A stretch of DNA of 64,000 bases from CAZQBY01 sp964592405 [NCBI: uncultured archaeon] (lineage in GTDB: Archaea > Altiarchaeota > Altiarchaeia > JAFGQM01), in NCBI GenBank assembly GCA_964592405.1, contig CAZQBY010000003.1:1-64000 (forward strand), read 5' to 3'. Below the pieces are notes generated by a model. The model saw nothing but the letters and a program-made list of their open reading frames with translations, was not told the DNA's origin and searched no databases. Positions within the stretch are counted from its first letter, which is position 1. Each line of letters opens with the position of its first letter. Positions 41,648-50,690 of this stretch are shown piece after piece. Both the position numbers and the translations under genes were made by a program.

Positions 41648-42077
41648 TACAATAAGACGGATAAAATGGAGGAACATCGCAGGTCTGACAGCTCTTATAC
41701 TGGTAGTGTTCTTCCTAGTTTATCTTGTATCCTTCATAACCACGCTGTTGTATGGCGACTGTGTGGAAAAGGAGAACATCAAGGTATGTTTTTCTGTCGG
41801 GAAACAGAGTCTGGAGAGATATGGTGCAACGGTCATAACAGCAGAGATAACCAATACGGGCAGGACTGTTTCAGGAGCAGTTGTCAATATGCGGCTCTCA
41901 CCAAATCTGGACAACCTGTCTAGCACCACTCAGGAGGTCGAGACCATGGCCCCGGGCGATACTGTCAAGCGCGAGTTCAGGATAGCCGCCAAGGGTGAAA
42001 GAGGGAGATTCAGGGTGGAATTTGACACAAATTCAGACAACAAGCCGGACAAAGAGATGTTCATCACAGTTGACTAG
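41640..42077 (+). CDS. Single-TM protein with Ig-like/CARDB-like ectodomain
   Basis: 145 residues. One N-terminal TM (IAGLTALILVVFFLVYLVSF), then a beta-sandwich (VCFSVGKQSLERYGATVITA ... TVSGAVVNMRLSPNLDNLSS ... FRVEFDTNSDNKPDKEM). It is translationally coupled to the previous gene (8-bp overlap), so the two probably form a surface complex. Function unknown. Confidence 0.6.
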   Translation: MLDTIRRIKWRNIAGLTALILVVFFLVYLVSFITTLLYGDCVEKENIKVCFSVGKQSLERYGATVITAEITNTGRTVSGAVVNMRLSPNLDNLSSTTQEVETMAPGDTVKREFRIAAKGERGRFRVEFDTNSDNKPDKEMFITVD

Positions 42078-42090
42078 GCTTGCTGATCGG

Positions 42091-42098
42091 TTTTATAG
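42091..42098 (+). promoter_or_regulatory. TATA box before the first purP gene
   Basis: TTTTATAG, 26 bp upstream of the ATG at 42117. This spacing predicts a leaderless transcript, a pattern shared by several genes here. Confidence 0.6.
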
Positions 42099-42116
42099 GT
42101 TCTCCTTCTAATTACA

Positions 42117-43250
42117 ATGGGGCAGAAAATGATAGACAGGAGCGAAATCCAGGAGATTGCTGCCGGATATGAAACCGTCACAATTGGTGCGCTCGGATCA
42201 CATTCTGCCTTGGACATCTCAAGGGGCGCCAAGGACGAGGGGTTTAAGACCATTGTTGTCTGCCAGAAGGGCCGCGAGAAGACCTACGACAGGTATTTCA
42301 GAAGCCGGGGCAGCATAGGGGTTGTAGACGAGACCATAATCCTGGACAAATTCAGCCAGATAGCCAACCCTGAGATTGTGAAAAAACTAGTTGAAAAGAA
42401 TACAATATTTTTACCACACAGGTCTTTTGAGGTGTATGTTGGTTATGACAAGATTGAGAATGAGTTTCGGGTTCCCCTTTTTGGTTCACGCAGCATGCTA
42501 CGGGCAGAGGAGAGGACAGCACCTCGCAACCAGTACTGGTTGATGGAACGGGCCGGGATACCCCACCCCAGAATCTACAGGAATGTGGAGGACATTGACC
42601 GGCTTGTCTTGGTCAAGGTGGCAGAGAAGCAGAGGAGCTATGAAAGGGCATTCTTTCTGTGCACCTCTCCGGAAGAGTTTAACAAAAAGGCAGACGACCT
42701 TATCAGGGCAGGGAGGATAACCGAAGATGCACTGAAGGATGCTGTCATTGAGGAATTTGTAATGGGTGCACAGGTAAACTTCAACTATTTCTACTCTCCG
42801 CTGGAGGACCGGCTGGAGCTTTTGGGCACTGACACGCGGAGGCAGACCAACCTGGACGGCATACTGAGGCTGCCGGCGCCACAGCAGCTGGAGGCACTTA
42901 GATATGTGGAGATGCAGTCGATTGAAGCAGGCCATATCGCCACCACGATAAAGGAGTCGCTGCTGGAGCAGGTGTTCGAGCTGGGCGAACGATTTGTCGA
43001 AGTGAGTAAAAGGGAATATCCACCCGGCATAATCGGGCCGTTTGCACTGCAGGCCACTTTTATCCCCGGACCACCGAAGGAGAAGGCTGTCGTCTTTGAC
43101 ATCAGTCTGAGGGTCCAGGGCTCGCCGGGGACCAAGTTCACGCCATATTCGGGCTATCTTTTTGGCGAGGAGATTTCAGTCGGGCGAAGGATTGCTATTG
43201 AGATAAAGAACGCGATTAAGCAGAATAAATTAGAGGAGGTTATAACTTAG
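42117..43250 (+). CDS. PurP-family protein, paralogue 1 (degenerate ATP loop)
   Basis: 377 residues of the ATP-grasp PurP family (formate-dependent AICAR formylation in archaeal purine synthesis). Family features: TIGALGSHSALDISRGAKDE, TIFLPHRSFEVYVGYDKI, VIEEFVMGAQVNFNYFYSPL, ELLGTDTRRQTNLDG. The glycine-rich ATP loop seen in paralogue 2 (KYHGAKGGRGFFIAK) is replaced by KVAEKQRSYERAFFLC, so ATP use or substrate may differ. It may have a regulatory or modified catalytic role. It is followed by a small basic gene and then by paralogue 2. Confidence 0.8.
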   Translation: MGQKMIDRSEIQEIAAGYETVTIGALGSHSALDISRGAKDEGFKTIVVCQKGREKTYDRYFRSRGSIGVVDETIILDKFSQIANPEIVKKLVEKNTIFLPHRSFEVYVGYDKIENEFRVPLFGSRSMLRAEERTAPRNQYWLMERAGIPHPRIYRNVEDIDRLVLVKVAEKQRSYERAFFLCTSPEEFNKKADDLIRAGRITEDALKDAVIEEFVMGAQVNFNYFYSPLEDRLELLGTDTRRQTNLDGILRLPAPQQLEALRYVEMQSIEAGHIATTIKESLLEQVFELGERFVEVSKREYPPGIIGPFALQATFIPGPPKEKAVVFDISLRVQGSPGTKFTPYSGYLFGEEISVGRRIAIEIKNAIKQNKLEEVIT

Positions 43251-43251
43251 A

Positions 43252-43467
43252 ATGATGAGAAAACCTGGAAAGGGAAGGAGACGTCCAAATAGGCGGCCTA
43301 CGACAGCTGGGGAGTTGCATCGGCAACACAATATCAAAAGATCTGCAGTGAAAGCAGGACTGAAAGCAAAACTGGGAAGAGAACCCACGGAGGCAGAAGT
43401 GAATGCTGAGCTTGCAAGGGTTATTAGCATGGAGAGGCAGAGAAGGGTCCAGCATCTGGATGACTGA
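43252..43467 (+). CDS. Small basic protein between the two purP genes
   Basis: 71 residues with a strongly basic start (MMRKPGKGRRRPNRRP) and a helical rest (GELHRQHNIKRSAVKAGLKA, TEAEVNAELARVISMERQRR). It begins 1 bp after the first purP stop and ends 5 bp before the second purP start, so all three are co-translated. The composition suggests RNA or nucleotide binding. No family recognised. Confidence 0.55.
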   Translation: MMRKPGKGRRRPNRRPTTAGELHRQHNIKRSAVKAGLKAKLGREPTEAEVNAELARVISMERQRRVQHLDD

Positions 43468-43472
43468 AAAGC

Positions 43473-44504
43473 ATGACAAAACCAATCATAACCACTGTAT
43501 GTTCCCACTCGTCGCTGCAGATATTCCACGGCGCGCGCAGGGAGGGGGTGAAGACCCTCGGGATATGCCTAAAGGAGCCGCCCAAGTTCTACGACGCCTT
43601 CCCGCTGGCCAAGCCGGACGAGTTCTTCGTCATTCAGGACTACCAGGACCTTCTCAAGCCCGAGGTGGCCAAAAAGCTGAAGGCCAAGGGTGCTGTCATC
43701 GTGCCACATGGCTCGTTTGTGGAATATATGGGCGCGCAAAACTTCAAGAAGCTGGACATCCCAGTCTACGGCAACAAGGCCGTGCTGGATTGGGAATCAG
43801 ACCGCAGGAAGGAGCGACAGTGGCTGGAGGGGGCAGGCATCCGCATGCCAAGGGAGATAAAAAGGCCCGAGGACATCAATGGCCCGGTCATAGTCAAATA
43901 CCACGGCGCCAAGGGCGGGAGAGGATTCTTTATAGCAAAGAACAGAAGGGAGTTCGATGAGAATGTGGATAAAAGCCAGAAATACACCATCCAGGAGTTC
44001 ATACCCGGGGCGCGCTTCTACTTCCACTATTTCTACTCGCCCCTAAAGGAGGACGGCTACAGGCTGAGCAAAGGCACGCTCGAGCTGCTGTCCATGGACA
44101 AGCGGGTGGAGAGCGACATAGACGAGATATTCAAGCTGGGCTCGATGAGCGAGCTCATGGGCGCCGGCATCACACCTGGATTCACAGTTGCCGGCAACAT
44201 CCAGCTGGTCCTGAGGGAGTCGGTCCTGCCGCGGGTTCTGGAGATGGGTGCGCGCACCGTGGAGGAGAGCATCAGGCTCTTCGGCGGCCTGTGGGGCCCG
44301 TTCTGCCTTGAGTGCATAATCGACAAGGAGCTGAACATCTATGTTTTCGAAATCAGCGCGCGCATAGTGGCCGGGACCAATATAGCAGTCCCCACTTCCC
44401 CATACTCGGCTTTCATACAGCCGGAGCTGACCACGGGCAGGCGCATTGCCCAAGAGCTCAAGCTGGCTGCTGAAAAGGGGAAACTGGATGAGGTGCTGAG
44501 TTAA
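43473..44504 (+). CDS. purP: PurP, formate-dependent AICAR formyltransferase-type ligase
   Basis: 343 residues, ATP-grasp. It keeps the ATP loop VIVKYHGAKGGRGFFIAKNR, the family N-terminus ITTVCSHSSLQIFHGARREG, FYFHYFYSPLKEDGYRL, ELLSMDKRVESDIDE and VFEISARIVAGTNIAVPTSP. It makes FAICAR from AICAR, formate and ATP, the archaeal replacement for the folate-dependent PurH step. It is the intact copy of the two; the first paralogue lacks the ATP loop. Confidence 0.9.
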   Translation: MTKPIITTVCSHSSLQIFHGARREGVKTLGICLKEPPKFYDAFPLAKPDEFFVIQDYQDLLKPEVAKKLKAKGAVIVPHGSFVEYMGAQNFKKLDIPVYGNKAVLDWESDRRKERQWLEGAGIRMPREIKRPEDINGPVIVKYHGAKGGRGFFIAKNRREFDENVDKSQKYTIQEFIPGARFYFHYFYSPLKEDGYRLSKGTLELLSMDKRVESDIDEIFKLGSMSELMGAGITPGFTVAGNIQLVLRESVLPRVLEMGARTVEESIRLFGGLWGPFCLECIIDKELNIYVFEISARIVAGTNIAVPTSPYSAFIQPELTTGRRIAQELKLAAEKGKLDEVLS

Positions 44505-44575
44505 GGTTTTTAAGACCAATCCACCTAACTACAAGGGCCATTTCCCGGTCTGGATTGGCCAGATAGCAATCTGTT

Positions 44576-45967
44576 ATGATGTCCAAGGACTATGATGTCG
44601 TTATAATAGGTGCCGGGCAGGCCGGCATGTTCGCTGCATACGAGCTAGCAAAGGCCAAAAAGAAGCTTAGAATCCTTCTCATAGATAAGGGCAAGGACAT
44701 AGCCGGCAGGACCAAGAAGAGGGGCGACAAGGCCCATGGATATGCAAACGGTTCTGACATCATGTGTGGCATGGGTGGAGCAGGCACGTGGTCTGATGGG
44801 ACGCTCAATCTGAGACCCGACATAGGGGGGGATCTGGATCTTTTTACGCATGACAACAGCAAATCATGGGAGCTGATAAGGTATGTGGATAGTATATTTC
44901 TGAAGCATGGTGCCCCTAAAAAGCTCTACAAGGCCAGAGACAAAGACACAGAGAATCTCAAGAGAAAGGCAGCATCCGTGGGTGTGGAGTTCATAGAGAT
45001 AGAACAGCGTCATATAGGAAGTGACAAGGCACCTGCAGTCATAAAGAGCTTTGAGGATGAGCTCCGAAGATTGGGGGTGGAGCTACTCATGGAGACGGAA
45101 GTCAAGGATATACTAGTTAAGGGCGGAGTATGCAGTGGGGTTGTACTGAAGAATGGAAAGAAGATAGAATCCAGGAGCGTTATAGCCGCTCCGGGAAGGA
45201 TAGGGGGCGAGTGGATAGACGGAGTCTTTACAAAACACGGGGTGGAATATTCATATGGGCCACTGGATGTTGGTGTAAGGGTTGAAGTCCCCTCTATAGT
45301 GATGGACCCTATAATCAAGATAAACCGCGACCCGAAATTCCACATACATACGAAGAAGTACGATGATTTCATGCGCACCTTCTGCACCAACCATCAGGGC
45401 TTTGTTGTCAAGGAAACATATGAAGGGCATATAGGTGTCAATGGGCATGCAATGCAGGGCCGGAAGTCAAAAAACACGAACTTCGCCTTCCTACAGCGCA
45501 TACAGCTGACCGAACCACTGGAGAACACAACAAAATACGGCAAGTCCATCGGCAAGCTGGCAACAACAATCGGTGGCGGAAAACCCATTGTCCAGAGAAT
45601 GGGTGATTTGTTCAATGGGAGGAGGTCAACATGGGACAGGATAAACCGCAACCGCATCGAGCCCACCCTGAAGGACGTAACGCCGGGCGACATCTCCATG
45701 GCAATGCCCCACAGGATAGTCATGAACATAATAGAGGGGCTGGAGAAGCTGAACGAAGTCATACCCGGTGTGGTGTCCGACTCGACCCTCCTCTACGCGC
45801 CGGAGATAAAGTTCTACTCCACCATGACCAAGGTGGACGAAGATATGCAGACCTCGGTCAAGAACCTGTTCGCCGCGGGTGACGGCTGCGGGCTCTCGAG
45901 GGACATAACCAATGCGGCCGCTACGGGGGTCCTGGCCGCGCGCGGCATACTGAGGAACTTGGACTAA
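44576..45967 (+). CDS. FAD-dependent dehydrogenase (COG2509-like)
   Basis: 463 residues. The FAD Rossmann motif VVIIGAGQAGMFAAYELAKA is at the start, and CGMGGAGTWSDGTLNLRPDI is the second family motif. SRSVIAAPGRIGGEWIDGVF and LFAAGDGCGLSRDITNAAAT near the C-terminus complete it. Such large FAD enzymes act as dehydrogenases of unknown substrate. The ATG at 44576 opens a monocistronic-looking gene after the purP cluster. Confidence 0.85.
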   Translation: MMSKDYDVVIIGAGQAGMFAAYELAKAKKKLRILLIDKGKDIAGRTKKRGDKAHGYANGSDIMCGMGGAGTWSDGTLNLRPDIGGDLDLFTHDNSKSWELIRYVDSIFLKHGAPKKLYKARDKDTENLKRKAASVGVEFIEIEQRHIGSDKAPAVIKSFEDELRRLGVELLMETEVKDILVKGGVCSGVVLKNGKKIESRSVIAAPGRIGGEWIDGVFTKHGVEYSYGPLDVGVRVEVPSIVMDPIIKINRDPKFHIHTKKYDDFMRTFCTNHQGFVVKETYEGHIGVNGHAMQGRKSKNTNFAFLQRIQLTEPLENTTKYGKSIGKLATTIGGGKPIVQRMGDLFNGRRSTWDRINRNRIEPTLKDVTPGDISMAMPHRIVMNIIEGLEKLNEVIPGVVSDSTLLYAPEIKFYSTMTKVDEDMQTSVKNLFAAGDGCGLSRDITNAAATGVLAARGILRNLD

Positions 45968-46017
45968 GCTTTTTATAGTTCGCCCTTTATACTTATGAGG
46001 GGGTCTAACTTCTGAAA

Positions 46018-46407
46018 ATGGCCAGGACTATTGATGCTGAGGTCGCTGTGATAATTCTTGTGGGTTTTCTGCTGACGGTCTCTGGTATATACCTCAACTT
46101 CCAGAACTTGGAGCAGGTGCAGAGAAAGAATTTTGAGAATCCCGATGAGATATATCGAAATGAGATAATCTATGGAGTAGTTCAGATAATAGGGATGGCA
46201 ATAATCTTTGTGGGAACCACCCGCGGGCTAATGCGGAGAACCGACATCATGGCAAACAAATTCGTGAACATCATGGACGTGTTCACGACTCTAGTGAAGA
46301 AGCAGATGGAGGTCATCGACAGTACTGAGGCCAGGAGCAATCTCAGGGAGATAGAGGAGAAAAGCCAGAGGTTCAAGGACGAAATGAAGACCCTGAAGAG
46401 GATTTAG
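46018..46407 (+). CDS. Membrane protein with C-terminal coiled coil
   Basis: 129 residues with two TM segments (VAVIILVGFLLTVSGIYLNF and GVVQIIGMAIIFVGTTRG) and a helical tail (FTTLVKKQMEVIDSTEARSN ... EIEEKSQRFKDEMKTLKRI). A TTTTTATAG box lies about 45 bp upstream and a GAGGGGG ribosome site precedes the ATG. Function unknown. Confidence 0.6.
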   Translation: MARTIDAEVAVIILVGFLLTVSGIYLNFQNLEQVQRKNFENPDEIYRNEIIYGVVQIIGMAIIFVGTTRGLMRRTDIMANKFVNIMDVFTTLVKKQMEVIDSTEARSNLREIEEKSQRFKDEMKTLKRI

Positions 46408-46462
46408 CAGCATGTCTAGGGCGGCACGTCGCCTTTTTACGCTTTCCCTTCTAGTTTAACCC

Positions 46463-47881
46463 ATGATTTCGACAAAGGTCGAAGACAATGAGCAGATAAA
46501 GGAGCAGGATCTCGAGAAGCTCAAGCTCAGCAATACTGTCTATCAAGAGAGCGGCACCAACCCTGTGACCATCTCCGTAGTGTTGCCTACCTTCAACAAC
46601 GGAAATCCGGAATATATAGAGACTATGCTTATGATAATGCGCAAGATAGGAAAGCTTATAGACCGTGGGGCAGTGGATGAGTTGGTTATCGTCGATGGCT
46701 CGCATGACAAGAAGGGACTACCCGACTCCGAATTCATCAAGTTCATGCTCGCACTGTGCGTAAAGCACTGCAAGACATTCTCAAAGGAGGTGGAGTTTGT
46801 CAGGAACCTGCCAGATGGTAAGCAGAAAAGCATGGAGGGGCGCTTTGACTTCTCAGTGCGCTTTTTAAGCCAGCTGGATCCCCTGCTTCACAGGATATTT
46901 CTAGACCACAAGCTTCTGACACCAAAGGAGATAGAGTTTCTGAAGAGGGGAAAGGGTGCCGGGCTCTGGTATGCCGTCCCAGTCACTTATGGAAATATCC
47001 TCTGTTTTATTGACTCTGATATCAAGTCTTTCAGAAAGTTTTATGTGAGCGCGCTCTGCAAACCCATACTTGATTCATGGAAATCTGACTGCAAGACCCG
47101 GACTTGCAATCCGCAGGTGCTCTTCACTAAGGCTGCCTACACACGGAAGAATGAAACGGCGGATGGTTTCAAGTTTGGCGGCAGGCTGGAGAGGGTCGGA
47201 ATGAGGCCCCTGTTCCGGGTGCTAAAGAAGATGGGATATTTCAATGGTCTTGAAAAGCTGAAATACCACCTCAGTGGAGAGTGTGCCTTTGCCATAGATG
47301 CCCTTAAGAGCATACGCTTCTCTAACGGCTATGATATAGAGACGTCCATTCTCTGTCAACTCTGGAAGCAGTTTGGGATAAACAGGATAGCAGAGGTCGA
47401 TCTTGGGATATATCAGCATATTCCCGGCAGTGATGAGCATATAAAGGACATGATGAGAGAGGTGGCCTCGGCCATCAGATACTGGACTGATGAATATGGT
47501 ATGAGGATAGATGTTAGCAGACTTGCCAATGAATACGCCAAAGAAGCTTATAACATGCTGCAGGAGTACTGGAACAAGGCCCTGAGTATGGAGGGGTTCA
47601 CATACAACAGCAGGGACCGACAGGCTGATGCCAAGCGCATTGATGAATTTAGGAAGATATTAATGAGCGTTTGGGAGAATGGCGGGAAGCCAAAACTCCT
47701 GCATTCTTGGAAGGAGATGGAAGAGCGGGCCAATTCGGAGAAGGGTTATTCATACCAGAACCTCAAGCTCTCCCTTCGCAAGCGCATCAACAAGTTCACA
47801 TCCAACATAATTCTATCCTCTATTTACATAGACAGATCAGATGACATCATCCAAAAATATTCTGGTGTTTACAGATCTTGA
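46463..47881 (+). CDS. Glycosyltransferase, glucosyl-3-phosphoglycerate synthase-like (GT81)
   Basis: 472 residues, GT-A fold. VVLPTFNNGN at the start, a DSD metal motif (residues 184-186, FIDSDIKSF), FGGRLERVGMRPLFRVL, LSGECAFAIDALKSIRFSNG, YDIETSILCQLWKQFG and VDLGIYQHIPGSDEH match the GT81/GpgS pattern. It would join NDP-glucose and 3-phosphoglycerate. Archaeal mannosyl-3-phosphoglycerate synthase (GT55) has a different layout and fits less well. The next gene, overlapping by 41 bp, is the matching HAD phosphatase. Confidence 0.75.
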   Translation: MISTKVEDNEQIKEQDLEKLKLSNTVYQESGTNPVTISVVLPTFNNGNPEYIETMLMIMRKIGKLIDRGAVDELVIVDGSHDKKGLPDSEFIKFMLALCVKHCKTFSKEVEFVRNLPDGKQKSMEGRFDFSVRFLSQLDPLLHRIFLDHKLLTPKEIEFLKRGKGAGLWYAVPVTYGNILCFIDSDIKSFRKFYVSALCKPILDSWKSDCKTRTCNPQVLFTKAAYTRKNETADGFKFGGRLERVGMRPLFRVLKKMGYFNGLEKLKYHLSGECAFAIDALKSIRFSNGYDIETSILCQLWKQFGINRIAEVDLGIYQHIPGSDEHIKDMMREVASAIRYWTDEYGMRIDVSRLANEYAKEAYNMLQEYWNKALSMEGFTYNSRDRQADAKRIDEFRKILMSVWENGGKPKLLHSWKEMEERANSEKGYSYQNLKLSLRKRINKFTSNIILSSIYIDRSDDIIQKYSGVYRS

Positions 47882-48647
47882 TGGGACTCTGATAGACCAC
47901 GATACATATTCGTGGGAGCCGGCCAGAGAATCCATAGAGATGCTAAAAGGGGCCAGAATTCCCATAATTCCCTGCACCTCCAAGACGCGTGCAGAGATAG
48001 AGTTCTATCGCAGAGGTATGGGGTTGGAGGATCCATTCATCTCGGAGAATGGAGGGGGTATATTCATACCAAAGGAATATTTTGACTTCAACTTTGATTA
48101 TGACAAGGAGGTTGGGAATTACAAGGTTATAGAGCTAGGAATGTCCTACGGGGACATAAGGCGTGCGCTGGATGAGATGCGCAGCTTTGGAGACATTACT
48201 GGCTTTGGTGACATGTCCGTAGAGGAGGTCGCCAGAGACACAGGACTCTCTCTGGAGGAGGCACGCATGGCCAAAGAGCGGGAGTATGATGAGGCATTCA
48301 TATTCAGCGGTGATGAGGAGGGCCTAAAGAGGGCCATCAAGAAGGCGGGCCTCCGGTGGACAAAAGGCGGGCGATACTGGCATATTATGGGTAACAACGA
48401 CAAGGGGAAGGCAGTCAGGATATTGACCGGACTATTCGCAAAGAAGTTGGGTTCTGTCCAGACTGTTGGGCTTGGTGACTCCCTGAACGACCTTCCCATG
48501 CTAGAGGCGGTGGAAATTCCAATACTCGTGCAGAAAAAGGATGGAAGTTATGATGCAAGAGTGGACGTTCCCGGCCTGATAAAGACGGATGCGCCGGGCC
48601 CGGAGGGGTGGGCCAAGGCCGTCAGAAGTCTCTTCCCCGCAGTTTGA
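47841..48647 (+). CDS. HAD phosphatase, glucosyl/mannosyl-3-phosphoglycerate phosphatase
   Basis: 268 residues, HAD class IIB. Motif I FTDLDGTLID, IIPCTSKTRAEIEFYRR, PFISENGGGIFIPKEYF and the Mg site GLGDSLNDLPMLEAV are close to MpgP/GpgP enzymes. It removes the phosphate from hexosyl-3-phosphoglycerate to release the compatible solute. The ATG lies inside the synthase gene (41-bp overlap). Some members take both glucosyl and mannosyl substrates; the partner synthase points to glucosyl. Confidence 0.88.
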   Translation: MTSSKNILVFTDLDGTLIDHDTYSWEPARESIEMLKGARIPIIPCTSKTRAEIEFYRRGMGLEDPFISENGGGIFIPKEYFDFNFDYDKEVGNYKVIELGMSYGDIRRALDEMRSFGDITGFGDMSVEEVARDTGLSLEEARMAKEREYDEAFIFSGDEEGLKRAIKKAGLRWTKGGRYWHIMGNNDKGKAVRILTGLFAKKLGSVQTVGLGDSLNDLPMLEAVEIPILVQKKDGSYDARVDVPGLIKTDAPGPEGWAKAVRSLFPAV

Positions 48648-48783
48648 GTCCAGATATGGGTTTAATCCCGGCACAGTTCGGATAGGAACAGGATATCAAG
48701 GCTCCTTGCATCCGTCATGTTTTCCAGATATCTCAAATTGGTTTGGGATTCAAAAGTAAAATTGTGAGCGGATGCGTGCGAGA

Positions 48784-48792
48784 TTTTTATAG
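48784..48792 (+). promoter_or_regulatory. TATA box before the 48817 gene
   Basis: TTTTTATAG, 25-33 bp before the ATG at 48817; predicts a near-leaderless mRNA. Confidence 0.55.
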
Positions 48793-48816
48793 TTCGACGC
48801 ATTACTTAAGAAGAAA

Positions 48817-49320
48817 ATGCTCAGAAGAAGAACTATGACAAAGGCCTTTCTAGTAGGTGTCCATGAGATGGAGAGGAAGATGGGGCCGGAGGCCACCGAC
48901 GAATGGATGCGCAAGATTGGTGAGAAGCTGGCGGAATTTGAAGGCCCGGGCATAATGGGTGAGGAAGTGGACGGTTTATACTGCTTCCGGATATGTCTGT
49001 TTGCACCAAAGCTGGATGAATTTTTGGAAGAAATGGGATATTGCCCTGAGGGCCATGAGGAGATACTAGAATATGTTAAGGTCAGAGATCAGGGGCCAAG
49101 AGGACCTGCCGCTGTCAACGTCTGTTGCTCCATGTGCCATGCTTATAGGAAAAGAAGGGGAAGGCTCTCGGGCAAGTCGGATCTGTTGCATCTGGGCGCA
49201 AGATACAAACTGACCGGAGAAGAGAATATCAACAAAGAGGCAATCAAGAAATCAGGTCATAAGATCAAGGACATTGAAGCTCTCCTCAAGAAGTTTGACT
49301 GCATTAATGCCTATGTATGA
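48817..49320 (+). CDS. Hypothetical protein with Cys cluster
   Basis: 167 residues. The N-terminal half is helical (MERKMGPEATDEWMRKIGEK); the middle contains FRICLFAPKLDEFLEEMGYC, and VNVCCSMCHAYRKRRGRLSG holds three cysteines and a His that could bind metal. No family recognised with confidence; it vaguely recalls small ligand-binding V4R-type proteins. Its stop overlaps the next gene's ATG by 4 bp (ATGA), linking it to the GH15-like glycosidase. Confidence 0.5.
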   Translation: MLRRRTMTKAFLVGVHEMERKMGPEATDEWMRKIGEKLAEFEGPGIMGEEVDGLYCFRICLFAPKLDEFLEEMGYCPEGHEEILEYVKVRDQGPRGPAAVNVCCSMCHAYRKRRGRLSGKSDLLHLGARYKLTGEENINKEAIKKSGHKIKDIEALLKKFDCINAYV

Positions 49321-50522
49321 TGAACCTGAAGGAAGCCCAAAAACTCTATGATAAAAGCATAGAGATACTAAGGGAGAATCAGCATGAAAACGGCGGTTTC
49401 TATGCCTCGCCACCCGGGACCCGCTATCCCTATGTCTATGCACGCGACCATTCCATAGATGTCATGGGCGCAACCAGCGCTGGGCTTTTCAATGTTGCCA
49501 AAAAGGGGCTAGAATTTATGCTCAGGTATCAGAAGCCTAGCGGCGAGTTTGCACAGAGGTATGATGTAGAGGGCAATGACCGCTCATACAAGGAGCTGCA
49601 GATAGACGGCAATGGACTGGTGCTCTTTGCACTGGGAGATTATTGCAGGAAAAGCGGAGACTACTCCCTGGTGGATGAATACTGGGAGCACATAATGAAG
49701 GGTGCTGAATTCATATTGCAGAATATGAATGATGAGATTGGACTAGTCCACACGATAAACAGCATCCATGAGTATCCCGCCTATGAACAGGGGTTTGAGA
49801 TATATGCAAACTCGGCCTGTTGCGGTGGTCTGGCGGAGGTCGCCCGCCTGGCTAAAAGGAAGGGAGAGAAAGTGGGTGAAATAACCAAGGCAGTAAAGAG
49901 GATAAAAGCTGGTATCGGAAAGGCCCTTTGGAGCCCAAGGAGGAGATCCTTCATAAAAAACATACGGATAAAAAACAAGCACAGCAACCCTTTGGGCTAT
50001 GATCCCTATTCATCCGTGGTGACAGATGTTGACGCAGTTTTATATGCGCCTGCTTATTTTGGGATATTCCCAGACAGCGACAGAAAGATCAAGCTAACTG
50101 TTGAGAGGATACATAAGGAGCTATGGGATCTGGAGCTGGGTGGATTAAATCGTTATCCTGAGAGCTGGGGACGCAACAACGGGGGTTATGGACCGTGGTG
50201 CCATTTTACAGCCATGTTGTCACGCCACTATTCCAAGACTGGTATGAAGTGGATGGCTGACATATATCTTGGATGGGTAGTGGACAAGGCCTATAACTAT
50301 CTTCTCCCGGAACATATATCCACCTGTGAGCGCTTCCGGCTGTGGGAGGAGGAGTATACCAACGCCCACATCATGCGAGACGACAAGATTGTGATGCGCA
50401 GACGCATCAAAAAGCACCCGATGTGGAAGGAAGGCTTGGCATATGTAGTGGTTCCGCTCATCTGGCCGCATGCCGAATATATCATGGCCTATAACGACTA
50501 CAAGAAAGCCTTTTTGGGCTGA
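49317..50522 (+). CDS. Six-hairpin glycosidase (GH15/glucoamylase-like)
   Basis: 401 residues. The (alpha/alpha)6 barrel pattern is seen in YPYVYARDHSIDVMGATSAG, LQIDGNGLVLFALGDYCRKS, SSVVTDVDAVLYAPAYFGIF, GGLNRYPESWGRNNGGYGPW and CERFRLWEEEYTNAHI. Acidic residues in WEEEYTN and the YARDH segment are catalytic candidates. It probably cleaves glucosyl bonds in a cytoplasmic glucan or in glucosylglycerate (inference from the neighbouring gpgS/gpgP-like genes). No signal peptide. Confidence 0.75.
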   Translation: MMNLKEAQKLYDKSIEILRENQHENGGFYASPPGTRYPYVYARDHSIDVMGATSAGLFNVAKKGLEFMLRYQKPSGEFAQRYDVEGNDRSYKELQIDGNGLVLFALGDYCRKSGDYSLVDEYWEHIMKGAEFILQNMNDEIGLVHTINSIHEYPAYEQGFEIYANSACCGGLAEVARLAKRKGEKVGEITKAVKRIKAGIGKALWSPRRRSFIKNIRIKNKHSNPLGYDPYSSVVTDVDAVLYAPAYFGIFPDSDRKIKLTVERIHKELWDLELGGLNRYPESWGRNNGGYGPWCHFTAMLSRHYSKTGMKWMADIYLGWVVDKAYNYLLPEHISTCERFRLWEEEYTNAHIMRDDKIVMRRRIKKHPMWKEGLAYVVVPLIWPHAEYIMAYNDYKKAFLG

Positions 50523-50690
50523 AGTTCCGGCCACCTGAGCCCAGTCGGAAGAAGGAGGATTTCCTGGCCAGTGGCCTGACATAAAGGTCCGGGAAATGAG
50601 GGTGCAGGCTTTTCAAGATTAGTCTTTTATTTTGGAATATTCTAACTAAGCGCCATTGTCCGAATTGGAGAAGGCATTTGGAATCGTTGT

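Noticed and set aside
46463-47881. Mannosyl-3-phosphoglycerate synthase (GT55)
   Set aside because: The motif layout (FIDSDI, FGGRLERVGMRPL, LSGECAF, YDIETSI, VDLGIYQH) fits the GT81 glucosyl enzyme better than the archaeal GT55 enzyme.
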